Program-made: the position numbers and the translations under genes | Shown here: positions 10,192 to 18,769 of the stretch, in pieces | Layout of the letters: every line of letters starts with the position of its first letter | How positions within the stretch are numbered: the first letter of the stretch is position 1 | Origin: Verrucomicrobiales bacterium | Lineage (GTDB): Bacteria > Verrucomicrobiota > Verrucomicrobiia > Limisphaerales > J093 | Direction of reading: 5' to 3' | NCBI GenBank assembly: GCA_015075445.1 | Contig: JABTUJ010000007.1 | Span: 140,453 to 204,452, forward strand | Length of the DNA stretch: 64,000 nt | The notes under the pieces: model-generated | Databases searched by the model: none | Seen by the model: the letters and a program-made list of their open reading frames with translations, nothing else | What the model was told of the DNA's origin: nothing

Positions 10192-10312
10192 CGGCAATAC
10201 CGGCTCGCCGAAGTCGAGGCCTTCATCGCGCTCAACACCCGGACCCAGCGGGACTTCATCCACCTCTTCAGCGGGCCGGCATCCTTCAACCGCGTCGAAA
10301 GGACGAACGACT
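10192..10312 (+). pseudogene. Possible C-terminal remnant of an excisionase-like HTH protein
   Basis: A short plus frame reads RQYRLAEVEAFIALNTRT, which resembles the wing and last helix of AlpA/excisionase-type helix-turn-helix proteins that end in YRLAEVEAF. No N-terminal helix-turn-helix or start codon is preserved. The flanking 9913-10191 contains nothing else I can name. The assignment rests on one short motif. Confidence 0.25.
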
Positions 10313-10845
10313 ATGATCAACAGAAGACGGTTCTTGAGCACGCTCGGCGCAGTCGGTTCGGCGGCCTCGTTCAGTGCCTATGATGTCGTTCGCCTGAGGG
10401 CCGCGGGGGTGAGGTCGTTCTTTGGTCTGCAAGCGCATTGGCTATGTCGCGCCCATCAACCAGCCGGACACCTGGTTGTTGAACATCGCGAAGTTCAAGG
10501 CACACGTCCTTGGTGACGTATTACCTGCGCCGGGATTACGCCGGCTCAGCCACCCCAGAACCCTACTACCACGGTGTCGATGAGCCCTTCGATTACGGAC
10601 CTTACCATTCGGGCTTGCCCGTGCCCGATCCGGTTACGGACCTCAAGGTGGCGAGCCGCGGTCGAAGGGTGCTGCTGAACTGGTCCAAGGCCGACCATGC
10701 GAAGGCCTACCGCGTGGAGTACAACTCGGCGTTCGGAACCGGCGGGGCCTGGGAGTGCTTGGCGAGCACCGGCGAGACTTCGCTCAACGACGCGATCGTC
10801 GAAGGCGAGGCTCGGCGCTGCTATCGGGTGGTGTCCCTCCCGTAG
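10313..10845 (+). pseudogene. Decayed Tat-exported DUF362-type protein with FN3 tail
   Basis: The ATG at 10313 opens a twin-arginine leader (INRRRFLSTLGAVGSAAS) that soon loses frame. A second frame reads IGYVAPINQPDTWLLNIAKF KAH, resembling the metal-binding core of DUF362 proteins. A third, from about 10510, ends with a fibronectin type III-like segment (VTDLKVASRGRRVLLNWSK) and a stop at 10845. Intact members are 400 residues or more; here three frames and large deletions leave fewer than 180 codons. An intact DUF362 gene lies at 37514-38749, so this is not the only copy. Confidence 0.5.
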
Positions 10846-10992
10846 GGTGCGGGGGTACGGCATCCCGGCGTTTGGGAAATCTCCCGCAGCGCGGCAGCGG
10901 CGTGGGGGAGGGAATTCTTCGCTCCGCCCCATTTCCTTTCTTGATGACCGAGAACAGTTCTGCCAGCTTGGCTGCCGAATCTGCGGCGGACC

Positions 10993-12435
10993 ATGAGCGC
11001 ATCATCGTCACAACCGGCCGACCCGAAGTACGCGTGGTGGGAACTCACCCGCGCGACGCAACAGAAGCGATCAGCGGAGGAGCGGGTGGCGGATTTTCTG
11101 GAGATTTACGGGCCATACGACGAGGAGACGGCACGGGCCCAGGCGCGGCGGTGCGTGCAATGCCCCGAGCCGGCCTGCGTAGCGGGTTGTCCCCTGGGCA
11201 ATCGGATCCCGGAATGGCTGGCCTTGACCGCCGAAGGTCAGTTCCTCGAGGCCGCGGCCCTGCTGCACTCGACCAGCAGCCTCCCGGAGATCTGCGCGCG
11301 GGTGTGTCCGGCCGACCGCAAGTGCGAGGACATGTGCATCCTGAAAGGCCGGGCCGAGCCGGTGTCGATCGGTGCCATCGAACAGTTCCTCAACGAGTAC
11401 GCCTTCCAGCACGGCGGGGTGGAAGAGACACCGGCCGCCCCGAACGGTCTGAAGGTGGCCGTGATCGGTTCGGGACCCGGCGGCCTCACCTGCGCGGATG
11501 TGTTGTCGCGACGCGGCTACGCTGTGACGGTGTTTGACTGGCGGGCGACACCCGGGGGCCTGCTGGTGAGCGGGACGCCGGCGTTCCGGCTCGAACGCTC
11601 CATTGTCGAACGGCGCATCACATTGCTCGAAGCGCGGGGGGTCATGTTCCGGTTGGGGGTGTTGCTGGGCGAGGAGGTTGGCTACGGTGATCTGCGGGAG
11701 GGGTTCGACGCGATCTTCCTCGGGTTCGGTGCCCGGAAGCCGGCCGACCTCGACGTGCCGGGGCGGGAACTGCCGGGGGTGGCGCACGTGCTGGATCTGC
11801 TGGTGCAGGACCATCCGGGGACAGCGGTGCAGGAGGGGGGAATCGACGTCCGGGACAAACGGGTCGTGGTGATCGGAGGTGGTGACATGGCCATGGCCGG
11901 GGTGCGCACGGCGATCCGGCGGGGCGCGCGCCAGGTGACCTGTGTCTACCGGCGAGATGAAGCCGAACTGCCCTGCAGTCGCCGTGAGTACGAGAACGCG
12001 GTGGAAGAAGGGGCGCAGTTCCTTTTCCTGGCGGCGCCCGCCGCGGTGCTGGGCGACCCGGTGGGAGGGGTCAAAGTGCTCCGACTAAGGCGCACGGAGT
12101 TGGGCGCGGTCGATGCCCAGGGACGGCGTGGCTGGACGGAGTTGCCGGGGACCGAGTTCGAGCTCCCAGCGGATTGGGTCCTGCTGGCGCTGGGTTTCGC
12201 CCCGGTGCCGCTGCCGGCCGATCACCTATTCGGGAGCCTCGAGCGCAATGCGGACGGCAGCCTGCGGGTGGACGCGAATCAGATGACCAGTGAGCCCGGC
12301 GTGTTTGCGGGCGGCGATCTGGTGCGGGGGCCCAGCACGGTGCTCGACGTGGTGCGCGATGCCCGTCGGGCGGCGCAGGGAATCCACCGGTTCCTCCTGC
12401 CGCGGCTGGTGGATCTGGCCGAGTCCGCGACATGA
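10993..12435 (+). CDS. GltD-like NAD(P)H-dependent iron-sulfur flavoprotein
   Basis: A 480-residue member of the glutamate synthase small-subunit/NfnB/SfrB family, which moves electrons between NAD(P)H, FAD and 4Fe-4S clusters. The N-terminal cluster domain has C54, C57, C62, C66 and C100, C104, C110, C114. An FAD-binding GSGPGG lies at about 158-163 and a second dinucleotide motif GGGDMA at about 294-299. No gltB large subunit is nearby. Its stop overlaps a short frame that leads directly into nuoA, so it appears to be the first gene of the complex I operon. That operon lacks NuoE, NuoF and NuoG. I infer it could supply electrons to the complex or exchange them with ferredoxin; family membership is firm, this role is not. 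Confidence 0.85.
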   Translation: MSASSSQPADPKYAWWELTRATQQKRSAEERVADFLEIYGPYDEETARAQARRCVQCPEPACVAGCPLGNRIPEWLALTAEGQFLEAAALLHSTSSLPEICARVCPADRKCEDMCILKGRAEPVSIGAIEQFLNEYAFQHGGVEETPAAPNGLKVAVIGSGPGGLTCADVLSRRGYAVTVFDWRATPGGLLVSGTPAFRLERSIVERRITLLEARGVMFRLGVLLGEEVGYGDLREGFDAIFLGFGARKPADLDVPGRELPGVAHVLDLLVQDHPGTAVQEGGIDVRDKRVVVIGGGDMAMAGVRTAIRRGARQVTCVYRRDEAELPCSRREYENAVEEGAQFLFLAAPAAVLGDPVGGVKVLRLRRTELGAVDAQGRRGWTELPGTEFELPADWVLLALGFAPVPLPADHLFGSLERNADGSLRVDANQMTSEPGVFAGGDLVRGPSTVLDVVRDARRAAQGIHRFLLPRLVDLAESAT

Positions 12436-12506
12436 AGACTCTCCAACCACTGCGCCGCGAGAGAAGCTGTGGTTGGCAGGTGCTGCGGGGCGGGGGTGGG
12501 TCATGA
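12432..12506 (+). CDS. Putative 24-codon coupling ORF between the gltD-like gene and nuoA
   Basis: The ATG overlaps the stop of the preceding gene (ATGA at 12432-12435), and the TGA overlaps the nuoA start (ATGA at 12503-12506). The peptide is Arg/Gly-rich with no recognisable family. Both junctions match the 4-base overlaps used elsewhere in this operon, so it may carry ribosomes across the gap to nuoA, which has only a weak ribosome-binding site. It may also be chance. Confidence 0.3.
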   Translation: MKTLQPLRRERSCGWQVLRGGGGS

Positions 12507-12904
12507 CGCCGGACGCGTTCGAGTTGGATCTGATTTACGTGCTGGCGTTTTGCCTTGGCGGACTGGCGTTTGCGGTTGGCCCTTTCCTCGTGGTGCATCT
12601 GGTGGCGGCCCGCACCACCCGGTCATCGGCGAACCGGACGGCGCAGATCGTGGAGTGCGGCGTCGAACCCATCGGGGACGCGTGGATACGGTACAGCGTC
12701 GTGTACTACCTCTACGCGCTGATCTTCGTGGCGTTTGCGGTGGACGTGCTCTTTCTGTTGCCGGTGGCGCTGGTCTATGACCGGGTGTTCGTCCTGCGCG
12801 ACTTCGTCGAAGTGGTCATTTTCGTGGGCATCCTGTCGCTGGTGCTGGTATACGCCGTCTGCAAAGGCCTTTTCGTATGGACACGCAAACCCCGGTCCCC
12901 GTGA
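12503..12904 (+). CDS. nuoA: NADH-quinone oxidoreductase subunit A
   Basis: A 133-residue membrane subunit of complex I with three helices, sitting beside NuoH and NuoJ near the quinone cavity. The loop carries the signature ECGVEP (51-56), whose cysteine takes part in the active/deactive transition in homologues. The second helix reads [16 protein letters not shown]. Most NuoA proteins have an acidic pair here (F-D-I-E/V-E, E. coli D79 and E81), whereas this protein has Ala79 and Asp81. Start chosen at 12503 because it gives the normal family length. It overlaps nuoB by 28 bases. Confidence 0.93.
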   Translation: MTPDAFELDLIYVLAFCLGGLAFAVGPFLVVHLVAARTTRSSANRTAQIVECGVEPIGDAWIRYSVVYYLYALIFVAFAVDVLFLLPVALVYDRVFVLRDFVEVVIFVGILSLVLVYAVCKGLFVWTRKPRSP

Positions 12905-13416
12905 AACCGCCGGACCCGGCGGAGATCCCGCCCGAGTGTTCCGCGCTGGTCCGGTTCGCGAAGCTGGACGAACTGCTGGCGCTGGGGCGGGCCAATTCCC
13001 TCTGGCCGCTGACGTTTGGTCTGGCGTGTTGTGCCATCGAGATGATGGCGGCGGGGGCCTCGCGCTTCGACATCTCGCGGTTCGGCGCCGAGGTCTTCCG
13101 GCCCTCACCCCGGCAGGCGGACGTGATGATCGTGGCCGGCACGATCAACCGGAAAATGGCCCCGGCGGTCAAGACGCTCTACGACCAGATGCCCGAGCCC
13201 AAGTGGGTGATTGCCATGGGCAACTGTGCGATCTCCGGAGGGCCGTTCGTCTTTCCGGGACAGTACGCCGTGGTGGAGGGGGTCGAGAAGCTGTTCCCGG
13301 TGGACGTTTATGTGCCTGGTTGTCCGCCGCGGCCGGAAGCGCTCATCGAAGGGCTGTTGGCGCTCGAGGAGAAGATCACCGGCAAACGACGCTGGCCCCG
13401 GGTGCCGTCGGCATGA
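12877..13416 (+). CDS. nuoB: NADH-quinone oxidoreductase subunit B
   Basis: A 179-residue peripheral-arm subunit that carries the last cluster (N2) before quinone. The four expected ligands are present: the tandem C51-C52 in [10 protein letters not shown]117 in GNCAISGG and C149 in PGCPPRPE. Normal length. It begins inside the end of nuoA and ends in a TGA that overlaps the nuoC ATG, so translation is probably coupled throughout. With NuoC, NuoD and NuoI it forms the conserved connecting module kept even in complexes that lack the NADH-oxidising subunits. Confidence 0.96.
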   Translation: MDTQTPVPVKPPDPAEIPPECSALVRFAKLDELLALGRANSLWPLTFGLACCAIEMMAAGASRFDISRFGAEVFRPSPRQADVMIVAGTINRKMAPAVKTLYDQMPEPKWVIAMGNCAISGGPFVFPGQYAVVEGVEKLFPVDVYVPGCPPRPEALIEGLLALEEKITGKRRWPRVPSA

Positions 13417-13865
13417 GCGCGGTGCTCGATTCGCTGGAAGCCGCGTTTCGTGAGGGCCTGCCCGCGGCCCGGTGTGAACGCCCGGACCCCGGTGTCCATG
13501 GCGGTCACCTCGAAGTGCAGGTCGCTCCCGGCGAGGTGGTGGGTGCCACCCAGATCCTGGATCGGCACGGGTTCGCCATCGACGCCATCACCGGGTGGAC
13601 TGATCGCCACGGCAGATTAGAAGGTCTATGTGACTTCTTCCACTTCACGGCCTGGGAGCATGTAGCGGTGCGGACCCGCGTGCCACGCGATCTTCCGGAA
13701 CTTCCGAGCATCGCCGGGGTCTACGCGGGGGCCAACTGGCACGAGCGCGAGACCCACGAGTTCTTCGGCATCCGGTTCCGGGGGCATCCGAACCTGACGC
13801 CCCTGCTGCTGCCGGAGGACGCGACCTATCACCCTTTGCGGAAGGATTTCAGCGGTGTTGCTTGA
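13413..13865 (+). CDS. nuoC: NADH-quinone oxidoreductase subunit C
   Basis: A 150-residue hydrophilic subunit corresponding to the 30-kDa protein of complex I. The family signature is near the C-terminus: [20 protein letters not shown] followed by LLLPED and the PLRKDF end. The start ATG at 13413 overlaps the nuoB stop. NuoC is encoded separately from NuoD, unlike the fused NuoCD of enterics. It has no cofactor and packs against NuoD and NuoB. Confidence 0.93.
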   Translation: MSAVLDSLEAAFREGLPAARCERPDPGVHGGHLEVQVAPGEVVGATQILDRHGFAIDAITGWTDRHGRLEGLCDFFHFTAWEHVAVRTRVPRDLPELPSIAGVYAGANWHERETHEFFGIRFRGHPNLTPLLLPEDATYHPLRKDFSGVA

Positions 13866-14988
13866 ACAGACCATCAGCACGCGAGGAACGGAGCCCGCCC
13901 CGGAGACGTTCGTGCTGAATCTTGGGCCGCAGCACCCGGCCACCCACGGGGTGTTGCGGCTCAAGCTGACGATGGACGGCGAGTACATCCTGCGCGGCGA
14001 GCCGGTTCCGGGTTACATCCACCGGATGCACGAGAAGATGGGCGAGAACCGCACCTATGCGCAGTTCCTGCCCAACACCAGCCGGATCGACTACCTGGCC
14101 GCGATGCATTACACGCACGCCTTGGTGGCGCTGGTGGAGCGGGCGGCCGGGATCGAGGTGCCCCCGCGTGCCGAGTACGTCCGGGTCATCACGTCCGAGC
14201 TCAACCGCATCTCGAGTCATCTGGTCTGGTTCGGGGCCTACCTCCTGGACCTGGGCGGCTTCACTCCGCTGCTGTACGCCTTCGACGACCGCGAGAAGAT
14301 CCTGGACCTGCTGGAAGCGATCACGGGCGCGCGGCTCACCTACGGCTATTACCGGTTCGGCGGGTTGGCCAACGATGTGGACGCGGCCTTCGTGGAGGGC
14401 ACGCGCGCGTTCGTCACCTACATGCAGCCGCGGCTGGACCTGTACCGGAAGCTGGTCACCGACAACATCATTCTCCGCAAACGCCTCGAGGACATCGGCC
14501 CCATCAGCGCTGAAATGTGCCGGAGGTACGGCGCGAGCGGCCCCGTGCTGCGGGGGGCCGGGGTCGCCTGCGATGTGCGACGTACGGAGCCCTATTCGGT
14601 CTACCCGTCGTTGGATTTTGCGGTGCCGGTCTTTCCCGAGGGCGACTGCCTCGCGCGCTATCGGGTGCGGATGGAAGAGATGGCGCAGAGCCTGCGGATC
14701 ATCGATCAGGCGCTGACGCAACTGCCCGAGGGCCCGATCCAAGCCAAGGTCCCCCGGGTCATCAAGCTGCCGCCCGGCGAGTACTACTCGGCGGTGGAAG
14801 CCGCGCGGGGACGGTTTGCCATCCGGGTGGTCAGCGATGGCAAGGACATCCCCTACCGGGTGAAGCTGCGCACGCCTTCCTTCGCCAATCTCACCCTCTT
14901 CGAGGAGGCCAGCCAGGGCATGATGTTGCCGGATGCCCTGGCCTTGCTGGGGAGCCTGGACCTGGTGATCCCCGACATCGACCGGTGA
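13855..14988 (+). CDS. nuoD: NADH-quinone oxidoreductase subunit D
   Basis: A 377-residue 49-kDa-type subunit that forms the quinone-binding pocket with NuoB. The start is a GTG at 13855, supported by AAGGA 8-9 bases upstream inside nuoC. The quinone-site loop QHPATHGVLRL (26-36) keeps the two histidines, and HRMHEKMGENRTYAQ follows. The C-terminus ends normally (SFANLTLFEEAS ... GSLDLVIPDIDR). NuoD descends from NiFe-hydrogenase large subunits, but here the terminal metal-binding cysteines are absent, as in true complex I. Confidence 0.95.
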   Translation: MLLEQTISTRGTEPAPETFVLNLGPQHPATHGVLRLKLTMDGEYILRGEPVPGYIHRMHEKMGENRTYAQFLPNTSRIDYLAAMHYTHALVALVERAAGIEVPPRAEYVRVITSELNRISSHLVWFGAYLLDLGGFTPLLYAFDDREKILDLLEAITGARLTYGYYRFGGLANDVDAAFVEGTRAFVTYMQPRLDLYRKLVTDNIILRKRLEDIGPISAEMCRRYGASGPVLRGAGVACDVRRTEPYSVYPSLDFAVPVFPEGDCLARYRVRMEEMAQSLRIIDQALTQLPEGPIQAKVPRVIKLPPGEYYSAVEAARGRFAIRVVSDGKDIPYRVKLRTPSFANLTLFEEASQGMMLPDALALLGSLDLVIPDIDR

Positions 14989-14994
14989 AGCCCC

Positions 14995-15984
14995 ATGAAT
15001 GTCCCGGAACCCTATCGCCTGCTCCTATACCTGGTCGGGACGCTCGCCTTTGTGGGTCTGAACGCCGCCTACCTGGTCTGGGTGGAGCGCAAGGGGGCGG
15101 CCCGATTTCAGCGCCGGCCGGGGCCTACGGAGGTGGGGCCGGCGGGATTGCTGCAGCCGATTGCCGACGCGCTGAAGCTCCTGTCCAAGCAGGTCCTGGT
15201 GCCGCCGGAGGCGGACCGACTGCTGTTCCGCCTGGCGCCGCTGCTGGTGCTGATGCCGGCCCTGATGTGTCTGGCCACCATCCCGTTCAGCGCCGCTTTG
15301 GGGGCGCGGGATCTGAACCTCGGGCTGGTGATGGTGTTTGCGTTTGGCTCGATCAACGTGCTGGCCATCATGCTGGGCGGCTGGGCGTCGCGGAACAAGT
15401 ACTCGATCATTTCCGCGGCGCGGATCGTCTCGCAGAACGTCGCGTACGAGATCCCGATGCTGCTGGTGGTGATCACGCTGCTGATGGTGACGGGCACCAT
15501 GAACCTGCGCGAGATCGTCGAGCAGCAGGCCGGCGGATTCTGGCACTGGCATATCCTCCGGCTGACGGCCAATCCGCTCATGCCGGTCACCTTCCTGATC
15601 TTCTTCATCTGTCTGCTGGCGGAGACCAACCGGGCTCCGTTCGACATGGCCGAGGCGGAGAGTGAGCTGGTGGCGGGTGCCTTTACGGAATACGCGGGCA
15701 TGAGCTTCGGGGTGTTCTTCATGGCGGAGTATGCCAACGTGCTGGTGGGCTGTTCCCTGGCGACCGTGCTGTTCTTTGGTGGGTGGCAGAGCCCCGTGGG
15801 GGTGGGCTCGGGCTTGCTGTGGTTTCTGCTCAAGCTGTACCTGCTGATCTTCCTGGTGGTCTGGGTGCGGTGGACCTTCCCGCGGACCCAGTTCTACCGG
15901 CTGCTCAACCTCTCCTGGACGCTGCTCATCCCCGTGTCGCTGGGCATCCTGTTGCTGACCGCCGGGCTGTTGAAAGTCTTCTGA
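14995..15984 (+). CDS. nuoH: NADH-quinone oxidoreductase subunit H
   Basis: A 329-residue membrane subunit with about eight helices that links the quinone site to the membrane arm. Conserved blocks: WVERKGAARFQRRPGP, GLLQPIADALKLLSKQ, RIVSQNVAYEIP and the acidic loop LLAETNRAPFDMAEAESELV with EYAGMSFG. These charged residues form the first part of the proton path. Length and motif order are normal. It starts 6 bases after nuoD and is followed by nuoI after 2 bases. Confidence 0.96.
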   Translation: MNVPEPYRLLLYLVGTLAFVGLNAAYLVWVERKGAARFQRRPGPTEVGPAGLLQPIADALKLLSKQVLVPPEADRLLFRLAPLLVLMPALMCLATIPFSAALGARDLNLGLVMVFAFGSINVLAIMLGGWASRNKYSIISAARIVSQNVAYEIPMLLVVITLLMVTGTMNLREIVEQQAGGFWHWHILRLTANPLMPVTFLIFFICLLAETNRAPFDMAEAESELVAGAFTEYAGMSFGVFFMAEYANVLVGCSLATVLFFGGWQSPVGVGSGLLWFLLKLYLLIFLVVWVRWTFPRTQFYRLLNLSWTLLIPVSLGILLLTAGLLKVF

Positions 15985-15986
15985 CC

Positions 15987-16433
15987 ATGAAACGCGCGCT
16001 AAGCGATCTGTTCGGTGGTTTCGTCAGCCTGCTGACCGGGCTGCGAATCACCCTGCAGCAGTTCTTCAAACCGTCGGTCACCGTCCACTATCCGCACGAA
16101 ACGTTGCCGATGCCGGAGCGTTTCCGGGGTCCGGTAATGCTGGTGCGCGATCCCGCGACTGGCCAGGCCCTCTGCATTGCCTGCAAGTCGTGCGAAAAGG
16201 CCTGTCCCAGCGACTGTCTTGTCGTGGAGGGCGTCAAGCGGGAGGGCGACAAGAAGAAGTCGGTGACCGAGTTCAAGCTGGATTTCACGCGCTGCAGTCT
16301 GTGCGGTTCATGCGTGGAGGTGTGTCCGGTGGATGCGTTGAAGTTCTCCAAGGCCTACAATCTGGCGAGCACCAGCCGGACGGCGTTTTGCCAGATCGAC
16401 CTGCTGGAGCGACGGGAGGAGCCGCGCCCATGA
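15987..16433 (+). CDS. nuoI: NADH-quinone oxidoreductase subunit I
   Basis: A 148-residue ferredoxin-like subunit with two 4Fe-4S clusters (N6a, N6b). Ligands C63, C66, C69, C73 and C103, C106, C109, C113 are all present in the canonical CxxCxxCxxxCP pattern. In complexes without NuoEFG this subunit is the first cluster-bearing site exposed to an external donor, and in photosynthetic and archaeal relatives it helps dock ferredoxin. That is the reason to suspect ferredoxin as donor here. The stop overlaps the nuoJ ATG. Confidence 0.95.
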   Translation: MKRALSDLFGGFVSLLTGLRITLQQFFKPSVTVHYPHETLPMPERFRGPVMLVRDPATGQALCIACKSCEKACPSDCLVVEGVKREGDKKKSVTEFKLDFTRCSLCGSCVEVCPVDALKFSKAYNLASTSRTAFCQIDLLERREEPRP

Positions 16434-16963
16434 AGCCCTTTCCCGCCGCCGACCTCCTGGTCCTGGGCGTGTTTGCGGTTGCCGTGCTCTTGACGGTAGC
16501 CGGCGCGCTGATCGCCGTGCTGTCCACTCGGTTGATCCGCAGCGTGTGCGGGCTGGCCCTAACCTGCTTCGGGCTGGCGCTGCTCTACTATTTCCTGCAC
16601 AGCCCCTTCCTGGCGCTGATGGAGATCCTCATCTACGTGGGCGCGATTTGTGTCACCATCATTTTCGCGGTCATGCTGGCGGAACCTGACGAGGCGCCGG
16701 CCCAGGAGTCGCGGGGGGCCGCGTTCCTGTGGGGCGGCCTGGCGCTGGTGGTGAGCGGGGCGGTGTTCTGGGCGCTGGTGCAGTTGGGATGGGGCCATGC
16801 CTGGGCCGCACCGACTTCCCGGGCCAATGCCGGCACCGTTCATGACCTGGGCGTGGCCCTGCTCACCACCTACAGCCTCGCCTTCGAACTCATTTCGCTG
16901 GTGTTGCTGGCCGCCATCCTCGGCGCCCTGGTCATCGCACATCACGGGAGGAGCAAGTCATGA
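16430..16963 (+). CDS. nuoJ: NADH-quinone oxidoreductase subunit J
   Basis: A 177-residue membrane subunit with about five helices. The hallmark third helix is present (LALMEILIYVGAICVTIIFAVML), containing the pi-bulge Tyr/Gly region that couples quinone chemistry to the antiporter modules. A hydrophilic loop (EPDEAPAQESRG) follows, and the last helix is LISLVLLAAILGALVIA. The start overlaps the nuoI stop and the end overlaps the nuoK ATG by 4 bases. Confidence 0.93.
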   Translation: MKPFPAADLLVLGVFAVAVLLTVAGALIAVLSTRLIRSVCGLALTCFGLALLYYFLHSPFLALMEILIYVGAICVTIIFAVMLAEPDEAPAQESRGAAFLWGGLALVVSGAVFWALVQLGWGHAWAAPTSRANAGTVHDLGVALLTTYSLAFELISLVLLAAILGALVIAHHGRSKS

Positions 16964-17289
16964 GCCCGAACCAACTCTGTTGCCATCGTCCGGAAGTGTA
17001 CCTGGCTCTGGCGGCCTTCCTCTTTGCGGCGGGCGTTTTTGGCCTGGTCCGCCGGCGGACGCTCATCGGCATGTTGATCGCGGGCGAACTGATCTTCTCG
17101 GCGGCTTCGCTAAATTTCCTCACGTTCAACCGGTTCTTTGTCGAGGACCCGACGGTGGGACAGTTGATGGCCCTCTTCATCATGGCCCTGGCAGCCGCCG
17201 AGGTCGCGATCGCTCTAAGCATCATCATCGCCGTGTATCGCAACTACCGTTCGATCAACGCGAAGGCCGTGTCGGAACTCAGCGGATAG
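16960..17289 (+). CDS. nuoK: NADH-quinone oxidoreductase subunit K
   Basis: A 109-residue three-helix subunit homologous to MrpC. The two functionally important membrane glutamates are present: Glu43 in AGELIFSAAS and Glu81 in AAAEVAIALS. Length is typical. It is the only NuoK-type gene in this operon, which matters because complex I variants with an extra antiporter subunit are sometimes reported with a second NuoK. It is followed after 4 bases by the first antiporter-like subunit. Confidence 0.93.
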   Translation: MSPNQLCCHRPEVYLALAAFLFAAGVFGLVRRRTLIGMLIAGELIFSAASLNFLTFNRFFVEDPTVGQLMALFIMALAAAEVAIALSIIIAVYRNYRSINAKAVSELSG

Positions 17290-17293
17290 ACGC

Positions 17294-18769
17294 ATGGACG
17301 GAGTCTCCGAGAGCCGCTTGGCGTGGGCCGTGCTGGTCCCGCTCATCGGGGCTGGCGCGGTCATGGCGACCGGCCGCCGGCCCAACGTGCGCGAGGCCTG
17401 CTCGTTGGTCGCGGCGGTGACGCTGTTCGTGCTGACGGCCTCGCTGATCCCCGCGGTCCAGGCGGGCCAGACGTTGCGGTGCACGCTCTTCGAGTTGCTG
17501 CCCGGCCTCAGCATCTCGCTCCGGGCCGACGCGTTGTCGATGATCTTCGCGCTGACGGCCGCCTTCCTCTGGGTGGTGACCGTCTTCTACTCGGCCGGCT
17601 ACATGCGGGGGTTGGCCGAGCCTGCGCAGACACGCTTCAACGTATGCTTTGCCCTGGCTTTGTTTGGCGCCATGGGCTGTGCGTTTTCCGACAATCTGCT
17701 GACCCTGTATCTCTTTTACGAGATCGTGAGCGTGACCACCTATCCGCTGGTCGCTCATCACCAGGACGACGAAGGCTATGAAGGGGGGCGCAAGTACCTG
17801 GTGTACCTGACCACAACCGCGAAGGCGCTGCTTTTGCCCGCCCTCATCGGCATCTACGTGCTGGTGGGGAATCTCGATTTCGCGGACAACCTGCGGACCG
17901 GCATCCTGCCGGCGGACGCCGGTCGCTGGGTCGTGACGGCGCTGTACGTGGCCTGCCTGCTGGGCTTTGCCAAGCACGGGGTCATGCCGCTGCACCACTG
18001 GCTGCCGGGCGCCATGGTGGCGCCGACCCCGGTCAGCGCGTTGCTGCACGCCGTGGCCGTAGTCAAGGTGGGGGTGTTCTCCACGGTGCGCGTCATGCTG
18101 CACGTGTTCGGGATCGATTCGATGCAGGAGTTGGCGCTGGGGTTGCCCACCGCGTACTTCGTCTCGTTCACAATCCTGGTCGCCTCGGTCATTGCGCTCA
18201 GCCAGGACAACCTGAAACTGCGGCTGGCGTATTCGACCGTCAGCCAGCTCTCCTACATCATTCTGGGCGTCGCGCTGCTGACCCCGGAGGGCATTGCGGG
18301 CGGCTTGCTCCATCTCGCCAACCATGCCTTCGCGAAGATCACGCTCTTCTTCTGTGCCGGGGCCATCTACGTGGCGGCACACAAGAAGAACATCTCGGAG
18401 ATGCAGGGCCTGGGCCGGGCCATGCCGCTCACGTTCGGGGCGTTCGCCCTGGCGTCGCTGAGCATGATCGGCGCCCCGCCCGTGGGGGGCTTTGTCTCGA
18501 AATGGTATCTGCTGCTGGGCGCGCTGGACGCGGGTTCGATGGCGGTGCTGTTCGTGCTCGTGGCCAGCACGCTGCTGAACGCGGCGTACTTCGTGCCGGT
18601 GGTTTACCAGGCGTTCTTTGGAAAGCCGGCGGGAGACCCGGAGATCGGTGGGTGGCGGGAAGCCTCAGCGGCCATGGTGATTCCCTTGACGCTGACGGCG
18701 TTGATCTCCGTGGGGCTCGGGTTGTATCCGAATCTGTTTCTCAACTTCGCCAAGAGCCTGCTGCCATGA
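17294..18769 (+). CDS. MrpD/NuoL-type antiporter-like subunit (first copy)
   Basis: A 491-residue, about 14-helix member of the NuoL/M/N-MrpA/D superfamily. The ion-channel residues are all present: Glu143 in LFYEIVS (helix 5), Lys227 in GFAKHGVMPLHHWLP (helix 7) and Lys258 in VVKVGVF (helix 8). It lacks the long C-terminal lateral helix of true NuoL. Motifs such as MVAPTPVSALLHA and YSTVSQLSYI place it with MrpD-like and NuoL-like proteins rather than NuoM or NuoN, both of which occur downstream. It is therefore an extra antiporter module. Its stop overlaps the start of the next small gene. Confidence 0.85.
   Translation: MDGVSESRLAWAVLVPLIGAGAVMATGRRPNVREACSLVAAVTLFVLTASLIPAVQAGQTLRCTLFELLPGLSISLRADALSMIFALTAAFLWVVTVFYSAGYMRGLAEPAQTRFNVCFALALFGAMGCAFSDNLLTLYLFYEIVSVTTYPLVAHHQDDEGYEGGRKYLVYLTTTAKALLLPALIGIYVLVGNLDFADNLRTGILPADAGRWVVTALYVACLLGFAKHGVMPLHHWLPGAMVAPTPVSALLHAVAVVKVGVFSTVRVMLHVFGIDSMQELALGLPTAYFVSFTILVASVIALSQDNLKLRLAYSTVSQLSYIILGVALLTPEGIAGGLLHLANHAFAKITLFFCAGAIYVAAHKKNISEMQGLGRAMPLTFGAFALASLSMIGAPPVGGFVSKWYLLLGALDAGSMAVLFVLVASTLLNAAYFVPVVYQAFFGKPAGDPEIGGWREASAAMVIPLTLTALISVGLGLYPNLFLNFAKSLLP

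Noticed and set aside
9913..10312. A mobile-element boundary or excisionase module
   Set aside because: Only one short HTH-like motif remains; no integrase, att repeat or tRNA is visible.
10993..12435. Annotation as the small subunit of glutamate synthase
   Set aside because: No gltB is present and the gene is linked to nuoA; only family membership is claimed.
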